A stretch of 64,000 nt of DNA from Engraulis encrasicolus (Eukaryota; Chordata; Actinopteri; Clupeiformes; Engraulidae): positions 23,481,807-23,545,806 of the forward strand of contig NC_085876.1 in the NCBI RefSeq assembly GCF_034702125.1, written 5' to 3'. Positions 1 to 27,975 of this stretch are shown in pieces. The notes beneath the pieces were generated by a model, which was given only the letters and a program-made list of their open reading frames with translations, ran no database searches and was not told the DNA's origin. The position numbers and the translations under genes were made by a program. Position 1 is the stretch's first letter. Each line of letters opens with the position of its first letter.

Positions 1-300
1 GGTGCACGCACCCCAGTTTGGGAAACCCTGGCCTACAACTAGCCTCGGAACTCCCATGCTGCCTTTAGTTCTACACAATCGTTCCGATCTAAGTCTGGTG
101 GTGGTAACCTATTCCAACTGGGGCCCACTTGAAATTTTCACAAATGATCGGGCCCACTTCTGACAACTATACAGCAAAAAAAAAAATGACAACAGCAACA
201 CACATACAAATGTTACCTTGATTTTTAAAAAATAATTTCAAGGCCCACTTTGAGTACGGTCAGGGCCCACAGTTTGAGAATCACTGGCCTAAAACTTCTT
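1..300. repeat. Degenerate hAT-like non-autonomous element (end cut off by window)
   Basis: The first 300 bases hold repeated 'gggcccactt' blocks and phrases such as 'gtttgggaaaccctggcc' near the left end and 'cacagtttgagaatcactgg' near 268-287. These resemble the CAGTGGTTCTCAAAC-type ends of fish hAT elements that recur in this window around 26050-26810 and 39596-39911. The left boundary lies outside the window, so no target duplication can be tested. Confidence 0.4.
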
Positions 301-344
301 TTTTTGTTTTGTTTGTCTTTTTTACTCTATTTATGATAGGACAC

Positions 345-476
345 TGAAGGTGGTGATAGGAAGCAAGAGGGGAGAGAGAGACGGGGAAAGGTTGGCAAAG
401 GACCCAGGCCGGGAATCGAACCCGGGTCAGCCACATGGTAGATGAGTGCCCTACCGTTTGGCCACGGCAGGTCCTA
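345..476 (-). repeat. tRNA-derived SINE fragment (family A)
   Basis: Read on the minus strand, the block has a tRNA-like head: a 'tggccaaacggta' box-A-like string and a 'gggttcgattcccggc' box B, the two internal pol III promoter elements. A related copy with the same purine-rich flank (agagagagacgg) lies at 40925-41085. Structure beyond the two boxes is not tRNA-like enough for a functional tRNA gene. Confidence 0.55.
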
Positions 477-1053
477 CTGGCCTACAACTTCAGTCCTGTG
501 GATAACATCACTTGGATGAATGACAGTCTCTAAACTCTTTAGACGAGGCTGAAAGACAATGACCAAGTCGTAATGGATTACTAAAGACTCTTTTAGTAAC
601 CTCAAAGGCATTCCTTCCCATTCACGCAGGTTTGCCCCACCACATTGCCCTGTGTGCGCACGCTGAACTCAATCCTTTGTAGCTCTTCTCTAAGCTCAAA
701 CACACACCTTGACTCTGATTAGCCACGGCCATACAATGTGGCCTATATGTACACTTGGCGTGTTCTTCTGGACTTGTCTAAAATGACACGTTTAAAATTT
801 CAACCACCTCTGTAGGTGTAATTACATTTCTTTTCCCACTTTCCAATTTCTATGGCTAGAAAAACACATCTCTGCATGTTATCTGAAATTCAATGTTGGT
901 CAATGAATTGTTATTTTACCGTATGTTTTGTTATTTCAGTTGGTGAAAAGAGGAAGTGGTGTGGCTACCATAGCAATGTTGAAGTTACTCAAGCAACTAT
1001 TTCTATACAGCCAAAAACAATACGCTATGAGCGAGCATGCTGAGAGAGAGAGC

Positions 1054-1206
1054 ACACACACAGACACACACACAGATGCACACACACACACACACACACC
1101 GACGAGCACATACAGAAGGCCTGCATTTGCGGTGGTCTGTTTGTTGCCTGGCATGTATCCAGAAGAGCTGTCTCTCTAACCCCCAACCCCCCTCCCTCCA
1201 CCCACC

Positions 1207-1263
<57 letters not shown>

Positions 1264-1290
1264 CACACACACACACCCACACACACACAA
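1054..1290. repeat. (CA)n microsatellites
   Basis: Two interrupted CA arrays occur, near 1054-1098 and 1212-1290, separated by C-rich sequence. Open frames over them encode only His-Thr or Val-Cys runs and are artefacts. They lie in znrf2 intron 1. Confidence 0.9.
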
Positions 1291-1574
1291 GTGTAGTCAA
1301 ACACCGTACTTCCTCTGCCAATGGCCTGGTTGCAGCCAGAGCAGACAGCTCAGCTATAATAAAAGGGGCTGTTCAGAGTTCACCGTTTATCTAACGCCTT
1401 TCCCAACAACAGGCACGCCATCTTGGAATGACACTTGGTATGACTTTGTCCACTGTGTGGTCTGCACTTGGTGACGGTGGTGGTGGAGTGGACAAGAGTG
1501 GAGATACTTAAGAATAGAAAAGATACTGTACTTCATAGAGTAGAAAGCCTTTGTTGATCACAAAGGATCAACAA

Positions 1575-1655
1575 GGATTATTATTATTATTGTTATTGTT
1601 GTAATTATTATTATTATTAATAATAATAATACCAATAATAATACTAATAATCCAG
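1575..1655. repeat. (ATT)n/(AAT)n simple repeat
   Basis: A run of ATT units changes into AAT units at about 1620, forming an imperfect inverted repeat able to fold into an AT hairpin. It lies in znrf2 intron 1. Confidence 0.7.
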
Positions 1656-2033
1656 ATAGAGTATTTATATTGATTATTTACAAATTGAGAGTGAAACTAT
1701 TCTAACATGGAGCCAAAAGTCAGGGTAAAATTCAGCACGTGGCAAGTGTAATTTCAACTCTATAGCTCTTTAAGTTTGGACAATATTGAGTAGAATTAAC
1801 AAACCAAAGACTGGGACCAAATGTTATCTAAATGGAGTTCATTTCAACTCTTTAAGAATTACATAAACACCGTTTTTTTTTTAAACTGTGCATGGTATAG
1901 TGGCACATCAGCAGTGAGCATCAACACCACCAGTCAAGCAATCAGAGGAGCGGCATGAGTGACTAGCAGTCCTCAGTGTCTGAACTCATTCTATGTAGGG
2001 GGAAAGAGTCAACTGCAAGCTCATACAAATATG

Positions 2034-2140
<107 letters not shown>

Positions 2141-2299
2141 GCTTCCTGCCACTGTCTTGACCCAAGAAATAGGAGCTTTTACAATGTTGGTAAATAACCA
2201 TCTCACCCACCTCCTGTCTCCCTTATCCTACCATCTTTGCTTACCTTGGCGGTAAGTGACAAAATAGGTCAGTTTAGAAAATGTTAATTAATTCTTAAA

Positions 2300-3540
2300 G
2301 GGACATCACAAGGTAGGCTCTAACTGGCATCAGAAAACTAAGCAAGCAAATGTGTCAAAATGAGAAGGCCAAGTAATGCATCTAGATATCTGTTTGGCCA
2401 TACACTAAATGTCAAACATGATCATAAATAACAGGATATCAAGATGACATGCAAGTCAACTACAGTAGGCCTATGCTAAGCTATAAACTACACTCTGTTG
2501 AACTGCTGATTTTTTGTTGTTACACTTTACTTGTGACATACGTATGACATATGTATGACATAACAGTGTCAAAACACAGTGTCAAAACAGTGTCATGAGA
2601 GTGAACAATAAACATGATGTCAATGTCATAATAATATATAATCTGAACGTTACTTAATGACAAAGTCATATAATGTTTATGACATTGACATAATGTTTAT
2701 GACACACATGCAGGCTGTGTTACAACACTGTCATAGAACTGGTATAACTTTAATGAGTGACCTACCCTGTTATATCACAGATTTTGTAAATCTGCAGGTG
2801 TTATGGAATTGGCCTATATATTTCACATGCTGTATAGGGCCTTCAATGTAACTGCAATACACATAAGCCTACGCATGCTATGCCTAGTGTTATTATGGTG
2901 TCATTTATGTTCCATGTTGGCCATTTCCTGTGAGGCCACTGATCGTCCTGTGTTACTTACTGATAAAGTTGCTTAGTCTGGCCTACTTTTTCCTGTTGCA
3001 ACAACTGTGGACCCATGATGAGCAGCACTGTGCTGTTATCGTGCCCTTATCTGTTTGAGATGAGGGTTTTAAGGCCAGGAGGCGACCACAAACACACAGT
3101 CACGTGCAAAGTCAAGTGGTAAGAATCAATTTGTGGGTGTTTCCTTCTTTGAGCGTTGCTTAAGTTTGACCCGTTAGGAACAATTCCACATCTATCAGGT
3201 CCTCCTTGTTCAGTGTCTAAAGTCATGGGCATGGACATAGGCCTACTAATTTACATGTCTATAGTCTGACTCCGAACCCTCTTTTAGACAAGAAGAAAGT
3301 TTCTATCTTTGGTTTATTTCCAATGCCAAAGAGTACAGGTTATTGACTTCTCCGTAAAGGCAAGAACAAATTGTTCTAGGACATACATATCAGGCACAGA
3401 AAATATGCATCCAACATACTGCGCAACTGTTTCATTTTAGCCATCATGTGTAGAAAATGTTTTAATGTTGTTTATTTTTCTGGTTTTTATTGTAGGCCTA
3501 GCTCATTATAGATAGCCCAGGGCTACCTAACAAAGCCACT
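2300..3540. other. znrf2 intron 1 sequence without recognised gene
   Basis: The stretch holds AT-rich sequence with many 'tgacata'/'tgtcat' words between about 2530 and 2760, which look like an old palindromic MITE whose ends cannot be fixed. The remaining part shows no exon-like frame with splice sites. The znrf2 zinc-finger and RING exons expected on the minus strand were looked for and not found, so they lie beyond the left edge. Confidence 0.5.
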
Positions 3541-3575
3541 ATGACCTGTCCTTTATGACGCACTCTGCTCCTTAC

Positions 3576-3903
3576 CTCCAAGAAGGTGCGGTGATAGGTG
3601 AGCTGGCAAAGAGCCTATGAGTAGCCGACTCCTGCCCGGTAGGTCCAACTCGCCATCGGTGTCATCGTCAGCACTTCGATGTCCACTGCTGTTTGGTATG
3701 TTGACCGAGGATTGGTGAATTGAATTCGGTCTTGTCCCTTGGTATCTTACCCTTTGTTCCGCTGGAGAAATCCCTGTTGCACTTCTCAGTCCAGTAGTCC
3801 TACCTGACCCGCTACCAGAAGTGGATGAAGGGACATCTGAGCTAGAATATGCTCTGACCCGGCCACCAGTGCCAGGGGCAGGAATACTTGGTTTTGCGCC
3901 CAT
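3576..3903 (-). CDS. znrf2: znrf2, first coding exon (zinc and RING finger E3 ubiquitin ligase, partial)
   Basis: The exon encodes the N-terminal 109 residues of a ZNRF-family E3 ubiquitin ligase, plus the first base of the next codon. The protein starts MGAK, a good N-myristoylation signal, which is how family members attach to endosomal and lysosomal membranes. Residues 12-35 are Gly/Ser-rich, with the 'RVRAYSSSDVPSS' string close to the ZNRF2 N terminus. Residues 95-109 (core 'LIGSLPAHLSPHL') match ZNRF2 rather than ZNRF1 just before the zinc finger. The exon ends at a clean donor on the minus strand (GGAG|GTAAGG; last exon base 3576), at the point where the vertebrate gene continues into the Cys-rich finger. 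The zinc finger and RING domain are off the left edge. The choice between znrf2 paralogues cannot be made here. From memory of human synteny, the mturn-then-znrf2 order and orientation are conserved. Confidence 0.88.
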
Positions 3904-5420
3904 ATTCTTGGTCTCAGGTGTGAGGCTACACCTGCTGCTGTCGAACCAAACCTCTCAAAGTTGGGAGAAATATATGTGAATCATAGGTTATCCGGCATGG
4001 TCCGTGGCAGCCAAGGAAACGAGGCAGCTCAAAAATCAAACACAACGTTGGCAACAATCGAAGAGTGACAATGAATAGGCGCAAAGGTTCTATGATCCCA
4101 GTCGGGGATCAAAATAAACACCTAATCGTTGCTGATCCCAATAAGTGACGCGATATGTTTTTAGCGCACTTGTTGCGCGCTTGTCTTCGAAGTCATGATC
4201 TCCAAGTAGTGTACTTATTACCAGCCAAAAAACTTGCTTTTGTTTTTTATCTGACCGTGCGACGACGCAAATAAAGATGTCGGCGTTTAATAGACAAAGC
4301 AAACAAGAAAGAAAACAACAAGGTTGAAGAGCGTGCAGGTGCGTGCTGTCCACTTCAGGCCATCGCGCTGTGTTAAAAGCTGGGATTGCCCTGCTACTGT
4401 AGCCTATGTGCGTCAGGTGACGTCAGAGCTGAACTCAAACTCGACTACAAGGACAGCAAACAGCTTTGCCCACATTTTCTGCAATGGCGACGCGACACTA
4501 ACGACCAGCGACTGCGATTTTTACTTTTTTCTTTTGTTGACTAAAATCAGTGTTTAACTATTGATAGTCTAGAAGCACTAATTATTATAACCATGTGTTA
4601 TATAATTACTAATTATTAGCCTATAACCAAAACATGTCTACGGTAGTGAATTTAAGGTGCATTTAAAAGAATAAGAGACAGCATGAATATTGCCTCCAAA
4701 TAGTTTATATTCAAGAATTTCACATAAACTGGACAACATAAAACAGTATCTTTTGGGGAAAACTCAGGTAACAAATTTAAATAAAAGGTTGAAAAAAGCC
4801 TAACATACATGCCCAAAAGCATGTTAACCAAAACAAGAAAATAAAGAATAACAACTAAAAAAAATAAAAATAAAACAAAAACACAGACAACAAAACAAAA
4901 ACAAAGGTGAATCAGTAGGCATGATTCGTAAAGGCCATGGGTCAAGTAGCTATGAAAAAAATATCACAGTGCACAGACCAAACAATGACTATAAGAAAAC
5001 AATAAATAAATTAAAACTCGACCCATGGAGTAGTAATGATATAATTCATTATTATTCATAACAATAATCGTAATTATTATAATAATAAATACAGAAAAAA
5101 ATACAGCAGCTTCAACTTGTGTCACCACAGACGTACACAGAGTGGGTGTCTCTGATGCCGCAATAGCGTGGAGAGGAAGACAGTGCAGTAATGGAATGGA
5201 CAGAGGGTGTGGGACAAGCACCAGCAGCTTCACTGGAAAACATTTCACGTTGGCAAAACTCAAAACTGAATGTCCACCTACTGCCTCAATAACTCACTTG
5301 TTTCAAAATGTGCGAGAGAGTGGTCCTCACACTGGCTGTATGCTCCAAAAATATATTTTAATACTTAATTTCAAGGCAACCTTTCGATACTCGCCAGATG
5401 TTCCTCAGGCTTGATCCGAC

Positions 5421-5580
5421 ATGTGGATCAAAACATTACAGGTGCCTTGCTCAAGGGCGTTTCAGCCATGGATGGAGGTGTAGGGAGAGGTAGGGGTGGG
5501 ATACTAACCTACAACCCTCTGATCTTAAGACCATGCAAACCCCCCCAGCCATTAGGCCAAGGGTGCCCCACGTTTCCTTG
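5421..5580 (-). repeat. tRNA-derived SINE fragment (family B)
   Basis: Contains 'gtgccttgctcaagggc', 'ttcagccatggatgga' and a B-box-like 'acctacaaccctctgatctt' in the order also seen at 20703-20915, with related plus-strand copies at 52312-52520 and 53153-53390. On the minus strand this is the tRNA head of a common fish SINE. The copy is truncated at its distal end. Confidence 0.6.
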
Positions 5581-5859
5581 AAATTAAGTGATTCAAATCC
5601 ATTTTTCAAGAATACAAACAGTGTGCAGACAACCTTCTCTCACACACTCGTTCTCTCACACACTCGTTTGAGGTTTTCTTTGTTATCTTTTTTTCCTACA
5701 AACCTCAAGTTGAGTCAACATGCAATTTTCAGGCAGCATGTTTGACGTTTCGTTTTTCCAAGTTCAATCAACGTTAAATGTCTTGCAGTATGTCATCAAC
5801 AGGCCCTGTAGTAGCAGTCATACTGTAGGCACGAGGCATCTCATCGCCTGGCTGCCGCC

Positions 5860-5960
5860 TGTGGTTTCAACTTGCAGGATGCTATCGGCTCTATGGTTTA
5901 AACTTGCAGGATGCTATCAGCTCTATGGTTTAAATTTGCAGGATGCTATCGGCTCGTGTG
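5860..5960 (+). repeat. Short tandem repeat, about 35-bp unit, three copies
   Basis: Three successive copies of a unit built on 'aacttgcaggatgctatc' followed by 'ggctctatggttt' run from about 5868 to 5955 with few changes. Confidence 0.65.
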
Positions 5961-6839
5961 GGAGTCGGAACATGTTGTGGATCTCTAATCATGGCTGCTG
6001 TGTTGCATACTGCACTAGCCTGGTCTTGTTGCATTGGGGACTGAAATGCATGTTAATGCCAGGGTGTGTGTGTGTGTGCGTGTGTGTGCGTGCGCTTGCG
6101 TGTTTGTATGTGTGTGTGTGTGGACCCAGATATACTACTCCGACATGCCCCTAACAACATCTGCATATCTTTTTAGACGAGAATAGATAGCTGTGATTGC
6201 TAGCTAGCCACAAGCCAAACACACACTTACTCAGCTGGGACTGCTACGTCTGCTGCAGTACTCAGAGTAACACAGAGCAGTATAGGACACACGAGACTAT
6301 TTTTTAACACTTCATAGCAGATGGTTAGTGAATATCCTACACACCATCCATTACACTTGCCATTTTATTGCTTACAACGATCGGTTGTTCAGACCTTCTT
6401 CACCTGAAAAAAGCCTGAAAAAATGAAACGATAAAACAATAAAATTGCAAGTGCAGTGGGCGGTGTGCCAGATATTTACTTACTACTTTGAACCACTGGC
6501 TGCATCTAACGCATCCGTTCGGACTGGGCTGTGCAAAAGCATCCTGTATGCTAAATGTTTCAAACATCCAACCAGCATCAGCTGAGAAGGGGCCTTTGAC
6601 CAAACTTTGATCAAGGAGCGATGACTACTGCACTAGCTGAAGGAACCCCCTTTCTTTTCCCCTGTACCCCCTAACCCCACCAGACAAGCATGCACTCACA
6701 TGCATACAAACAAGCAGACAAGAGCCATACAATCAAAAGCACACCACCTGTCAGATGACTGACTCTCACAGTCATTCACTCAGGGGATGGATCAACCAAC
6801 ACAGGGAGAAGCAGGGCCTGCACACTGGCTACACAAAGT

Positions 6840-7140
6840 GCACTTTACAGTGTTAATTCAATTAGGAGAATTTAATAAAGAGTGTTACTTCTGATGAGGA
6901 CAAATGGCAAGATTGTAAAATTTCACTCTACGAGTGTTGAAATAACACTGCTAAATGTACACTCTACACAGTTAGCAGTTTAGTGTTTAATTCAAAACTT
7001 TGAGTGTGTGTTCTGGGAAACGTATAGCCTACACAAGAAAATGTTAAATCAACTCTCTAAGTGTTGAGTTAATGGAGCATTTTGCATCATGTAGTCTCTC
7101 TGTCTACTTCCTTAACACTCTTTAAGTTTAACATTCAATA
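6840..7140. repeat. AGTGTTAA-type dispersed repeat (MITE-like)
   Basis: Contains repeated 'cagtgttaattca', 'aagagtgttac' and 'ctaagtgttgagttaa' words in both orientations. Related blocks occur at 8228-8350, 8386-8475 and 8660-8722, and more distant ones at 1700-1860 and 25500-25760. The family looks like a non-autonomous DNA element with TTAACACTG-like ends. Exact ends were not resolved. Confidence 0.45.
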
Positions 7141-7426
7141 TGCTAGCCAAGTCAGTTAACCAAAGTAGCACACAGCCATGCCTGTCAACTGCTAGACCAA
7201 ATCAATCTGCTACTAAAACACAGCCCTCTTTGTTCGCATGTACTGTACAGTAGGGAAGCTATGCATATATAGTGAAATGAGGAGAGGGAGAGTCAATGGG
7301 GTGGAAAGTAAACAAGTCAGAAGATTAAGTACTTAAAGGGCCAGGCATTTGTCCAGGCTTCAACATACCTTATCCCACTACGTACTGCGTATGAATCGTG
7401 TGTGTGTGTCGGTGTGTGTGTTTGAC

Positions 7427-7430
<4 letters not shown>

Positions 7431-7490
<60 letters not shown>
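7431..7490. repeat. (GA)n microsatellite
   Basis: About 60 bp of GA dinucleotide following a short TG run at 7399-7421. Confidence 0.95.
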
Positions 7491-7491
<1 letters not shown>

Positions 7492-7611
7492 CTATCCCGA
7501 GTCAATGATTTTCAGTTAGACTTCCAGCTGGCATGTGTGTTTCTCAGATGTGCCAAAACCAGATGTACCTTTTCTAGATCTACAGATCTACTCTAGGACA
7601 AATACAATAAA

Positions 7612-7773
<162 letters not shown>

Positions 7774-8022
7774 ACTTTTATATATATCTGTATAGATTTT
7801 TAAACAATCATCTGATCAGAGAAGAGAAGCACAGAACTCAACTGTGAGAGCATCTCTGCAAGACATAAGAGCACAAAATATATTTTCAACATAGTGTCAG
7901 CTTGATGCTTTATGCGTGTACAGAAAGGAGAGAGAATAAAACTTTGGAGGTGGCGAGAAAGAGAAGGTGACTGAAAGGTGGAAAGTCTGGTAGTGAAAGC
8001 GAATGAAAGAAAATGTGAAATG

Positions 8023-8065
8023 GTGTGTGTGTGTGCGTGCGTGTGCATGTGTGTGTGTGTGTGTG

Positions 8066-8137
<72 letters not shown>

Positions 8138-8160
8138 CGTGTGTGTATGTGCATGTGTCA
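8023..8160. repeat. Interrupted (TG)n microsatellite
   Basis: About 135 bp of TG with scattered GCGTG and ATGTG interruptions. Confidence 0.9.
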
Positions 8161-8227
8161 GACAGTGTGCACATGTTTGTTAAGAAACGGGGTGAGGTGG
8201 GTGGCTGGGTATTTGGCATGGGACAGG

Positions 8228-8500
8228 GTGCACAGTAAATTTTACCGTGTTAAACTCAACAATTAAGAGAATCAAAATTTGAACACAGACAGTGTTAGAT
8301 CTACTCTTTTAAGTGTTGAGTTGACACTGCCTCGTGTACTGTGGTGTTGTGGTGTGGTGTGGTGGGAGGGGAGTTACTCCAGGATGCACAGTAAATTTTA
8401 CAGTGTTAAACGCAACAATTAAGACAGTGTTGGATCTACTCTCTTAAGTGTTGAGTTGACACTGCAACGTGTACTGTGGTGTGGTGTGGTGTGGTGGGGA
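8228..8500. repeat. Tandem pair of AGTGTTAA-type repeats
   Basis: Two direct copies about 160 bp apart share 'gcacagtaaattttac', 'gtgttaaactcaacaatt' (or a close variant), 'ggatctactct' and 'aagtgttgagttgacact', each ending in a GTGGTGTGGTG run. The pair lies just beyond the mturn stop codon in the presumed 3' UTR. Confidence 0.7.
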
Positions 8501-8538
8501 GGGGGGAGTTTCTCTTCTCCGCACTGCAGGGGCTCCTA

Positions 8539-24263
<15,725 letters not shown>

Positions 24264-26043
24264 CCTGTACCCTGAGCACCTGAGCCGCAGTCGAAGCGAT
24301 GTCGTTCAGCCGGTGTCTTCCGTAGCCCCTCTCGGTGATGCTCAAAACGCAAAACAGCTGACGGCGCTCTGCAATCCCTAACCTAACGCTCCATGCGCGT
24401 GGTGGTGATTTACCGGGATGATTCTGGCTCACATTGACGCATATTGCCCTCTAACAATTTAGAGTAGCCTATGTTTTGTCCGGTTGTGTGGTGTGTTAAT
24501 AATGACCCACCGATGTCACTCTGGTATGGTCCTGTCGCACACACTTTGGAGCGCAGGCAGAAACGCGATGACGAAAGACTACAAGACTATAATGCTATCG
24601 TCACCAGAAGGCCCACCTAAAGCACCATGTGTTATGCTTCCAAATGGACTAATGTTTTTTTCTTTATATCTAAATTAAACAGCCCGCAAAAAAAAGATCC
24701 ACCAAAAGCTTGTTAAATTAGACATCATGTCTGTGTGAGGCCTTGACATCTGCCCTGTATGTATCCTAACTTGCTTGTACCCTATGTCCTTAGATATGAA
24801 CAGCACTTTGGACAATGGCAATGGTATGTACATTTAGTCTACTATAGATATTATGAATACATTTTACTTAGCCTACCACAGACTCTAAACCAACTGATCA
24901 ACTGATCATCCAACTGATCATCTCAGCAAATTATTACAGATATTCAACAAAGTTACAATTAAAAACTCAAGGAACTTACACAACTCAATTAAAGCAAGCT
25001 TAATCGTATATCATTTCGGAAATAAGCAGCTGGAAGATTTTAAAGATCCGAGACATACCTTAAACATAATGCAAGCTCAGGGCTGATAGTATTCAGGCTC
25101 CATGCCTGATTTCAGGCTTGACAGAGTTTGCAAAAATAAAAACATTGATAATAATTAGCCATTAGGTTATTCTTATCTCAGAAAGTGTTACAGGTTCAGG
25201 GTTTTCTTCTACTATCAGCCTTGAATAATGGTCATACACAGGCTATTAAATGTTTGAATACTGTGTCAAAACAGGCCTACGTCACGTCACTATGCAGTAT
25301 CTTGTCGTCGTCATTAGAGCAGGGAAAAAAGTTCAGGCTCAGGATTTTTTTTCACTATCACCCCTGCAAGCTGTTTCCTCAAATACACACAGTCAAAAAT
25401 TGGCCATTAATATTCCAGAATAAACATATATACCCCTACATAGATTGAGTAGGCTATTCACAACACGGTGGCGAGTCAGATTACTCTAACAATAGAGCCG
25501 AAAGTCAGTGCAAAACTTTGCAGATGGCTAGTGTAATTTTAACTCTAAAGCAAGAGATGACGTTTGGCCATCCATTCTGCTCCAAGCGCCACCAGTTTTC
25601 AATTTTCTCCACTTTCCATTGTTGATACTTACAAAATATTGAATTGAATTAACTTTAAAAATCGTTACACTGACCAGCGGGTAAAAGTAACACTATTTGT
25701 GAGTGGAACCAAATGTTATATGAAATTGAGTACATTTCAACTCTTTTAATAACAATTGTATTTTTTACTATGCATGCACCTACGTCAAGAAAAACTAAAT
25801 CTCTTAAACACTCATATGGAATGAATTTAAATCAGCAGACACGATAAACACACAAGTAGTAAGTTATATTAACAAGCAGTATGCCTAATATCTTTGGGTT
25901 GAGTTCTATTTAGGCCTAGGACTACTGAAGTTACCAAAAACTAGTCAAGGCAATTTCCTTGATTTGAATTCAGTTTACAGTGTACTAACATAATAATTGC
26001 ATAATGTACTTGCAGAATCCTTCAGCCCACTCATATAGTAAGG

Positions 26044-26456
26044 ATTAGAGCAGGAGTTCCCAAACTTTACCATGACAAGGCCCCCCATATATCAGTAGGC
26101 CTATTTCAGCCAAGGCCCCCCTTACATGGTGGCTAGACTACACACCTCTGCACTGCCTTTCACAAGTCGATGTAATTTCTCCATCCTTGAATCCATGAAA
26201 CTATGCAATAGGAAACATAGCAGTGTAGAATAGTGTGTAAATGAGGACATTTTACAGAGTCGAATAGGAGCTGTGGTGCTTAACTAATGGAAATATTGTT
26301 TGGCTTGTTTTTTTAAAACATTTATTTTTATTTACCTTAGTTGTTTAATTTATGATTTTGTTTGGCGATACTTTTACTTCCAACCTGCTGCACCCCCCTA
26401 GTACCCTCCCCCGGCCCCCAGGGGTCCCCATCTCCCACTTTGAAAACCACTGGATT
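26044..26456. mobile_element. Degenerate hAT-like MITE
   Basis: The left edge 'gagttcccaaacttt' and right edge 'actttgaaaaccactgg' are imperfect inverted ends of the family bounded more clearly in the neighbouring element (26478-26812). The interior is rich in 'ggcccccc'. Confidence 0.55.
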
Positions 26457-26477
26457 AGACCACCAGGTACAGTAGGC

Positions 26478-26812
26478 CAGTGGTTCAAAACCTTTTTTCT
26501 TAAATGGCCCATATTTTTACCACTTTAACCTTTGGTGTCACGGCGCACCCACTGTGTGTTGCACGAAAGGCGTTCATGTCACATACTCTGTTCCACATGA
26601 CAGCTCACTAACTTCTGTATTTATTTAATGTTAAATGTTTAATGGGGAACTTGAATTGTATTACTTTGTCATAGACATGATAAATGGTTTCTCATTTATT
26701 TAACAAAAATAAAAGTATAAAACCCATTAAAATCAAGAGGGCTTTGCGGCCTCCGTTGATGTTTGGTGACTCCCTTGGGGGCTCCGGCCCCCAGGTTGGG
26801 AAGGAACCACTG
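26478..26812. mobile_element. hAT-type MITE with 8-bp target duplication
   Basis: Ends CAGTGGTTC and GAACCACTG are inverted repeats. They are flanked by 'cagtaggc' (26470-26477) and 'cagtagac' (26813-26820), an 8-bp target duplication with one change, as expected for the hAT superfamily. No coding frame. Confidence 0.8.
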
Positions 26813-26990
26813 CAGTAGACTACCCATTTGAAATTATGTAGTATGGACCGCTCTAATGTCAAAATGAAGAGCTCTTTTCCAAAAATCCACCATTTTTTAC
26901 TTTTTGCATTTTAATACTGGAATTGACTGGTGAGAAGTCCTGTCATCTATGTGTGAATTCTTGCCATTCAAATGTTTTCAGAACATACTT

Positions 26991-27262
26991 TTAACCCCTT
27001 AAGGCACGGCATTATTAGCCTGGCTCTCGCGAGACCCCTAGTGCTTCGTGCATCTTCGTTACACTTCGTGGGATGACAATCCATCTGCGCGAGAGTCAGG
27101 TTACGGCATTATAAATTAGCTGTTAACAAAATGGCAATGACCAAGTCGTAATGTATTACTAAAGGCCCTGTGCACTGTCATAGTAGTGTAGTACTATAGT
27201 AGTTAACTTTCAATGTCTATTACAGCTTTCCACAGGAGGTATGGCATGCATTAAGGGGTTAA
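26991..27262. mobile_element. TTAA-flanked MITE carrying a second 87-bp MITE
   Basis: The outer ends are TTAACCCCTTAAGGCA and GCATTAAGGGGTTAA, bounded by TTAA. Inside, 27016-27102 has inverted ends (CCTGGCTCTCGCG and CGCGAGAGTCAGG) and is flanked by the 10-bp direct repeat 'acggcattat' at 27006-27015 and 27103-27112. Confidence 0.75.
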
Positions 27263-27672
27263 ACCTCTATAATTTTGCAATGCAATTCAATGGAACGCCC
27301 AACACAAAAATGTCAATTTCCCAACATTCTATAAAATGGATATATCTCATTTTTGAAAAGAGCTCTTCAAATGTAGCCTACAGTACAGCTGCTTGTCCTG
27401 CAGATGGCGACAACGTCTACTGTGTTAGACTTCATGTGGTGAGCATGCTGGACCAGTGAACACCAGTGAGTGATGAAAAGCCCAAGCAACATTAATTACA
27501 TCAGGCTCTGTTGAAATCAACACAACTTGGTAAGACAATGCCCATTAACAAAATATCACCGCACAGCCTTATCATCCAGCACTGCAGATGAGAGGCAAGA
27601 TTAACAGCGATGCCAAAATTGAAATAATTACATTTTTTGTCCTTGAAAGTTTTCCAATGTCTTAATTTATTG

Positions 27673-27975
27673 GGCAGTCATGGGTGAGCGGTTAGGGCGT
27701 CAGACTTGCATCCCAGAGGTTGCCGGTTCAACTCCCGACCCGCCAGGTTGGTGGGGGGAGTAATCAACCAGTGCTCTCCCCCATCCTCCTCCATGACTGA
27801 GGTACCCTGAGCATGGTACCGTCCCACCGCACTGCTCCCCATGGGGCGCCACTGAGGGCTGCCCCCTTGCACGGGTGAGGCATAAATGCAATTTCGTTGT
27901 GTGCAGTGTTCACTTGTGTGCTGTGGAGTGCTGTGTCACAATGACAATGGGAGTTGGAGTTTCCCAATGGGCTTT
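27673..27975 (+). repeat. tRNA-derived SINE (family D)
   Basis: Begins 'gggcagtcatgggtgagcgg', with box B in 'ggttcaactcccgac', and a long body containing 'ggtaccctgagcatggtacc' and 'tgctgtgtcacaatgacaat'. Other copies are at 45347-45650 (plus) and 37840-38055 (minus). Confidence 0.75.

Noticed and set aside
345..476. Functional tRNA gene on the minus strand
   Set aside because: Boxes A and B are present but the arms do not pair into a good cloverleaf and a related diverged copy exists; it is a SINE head.
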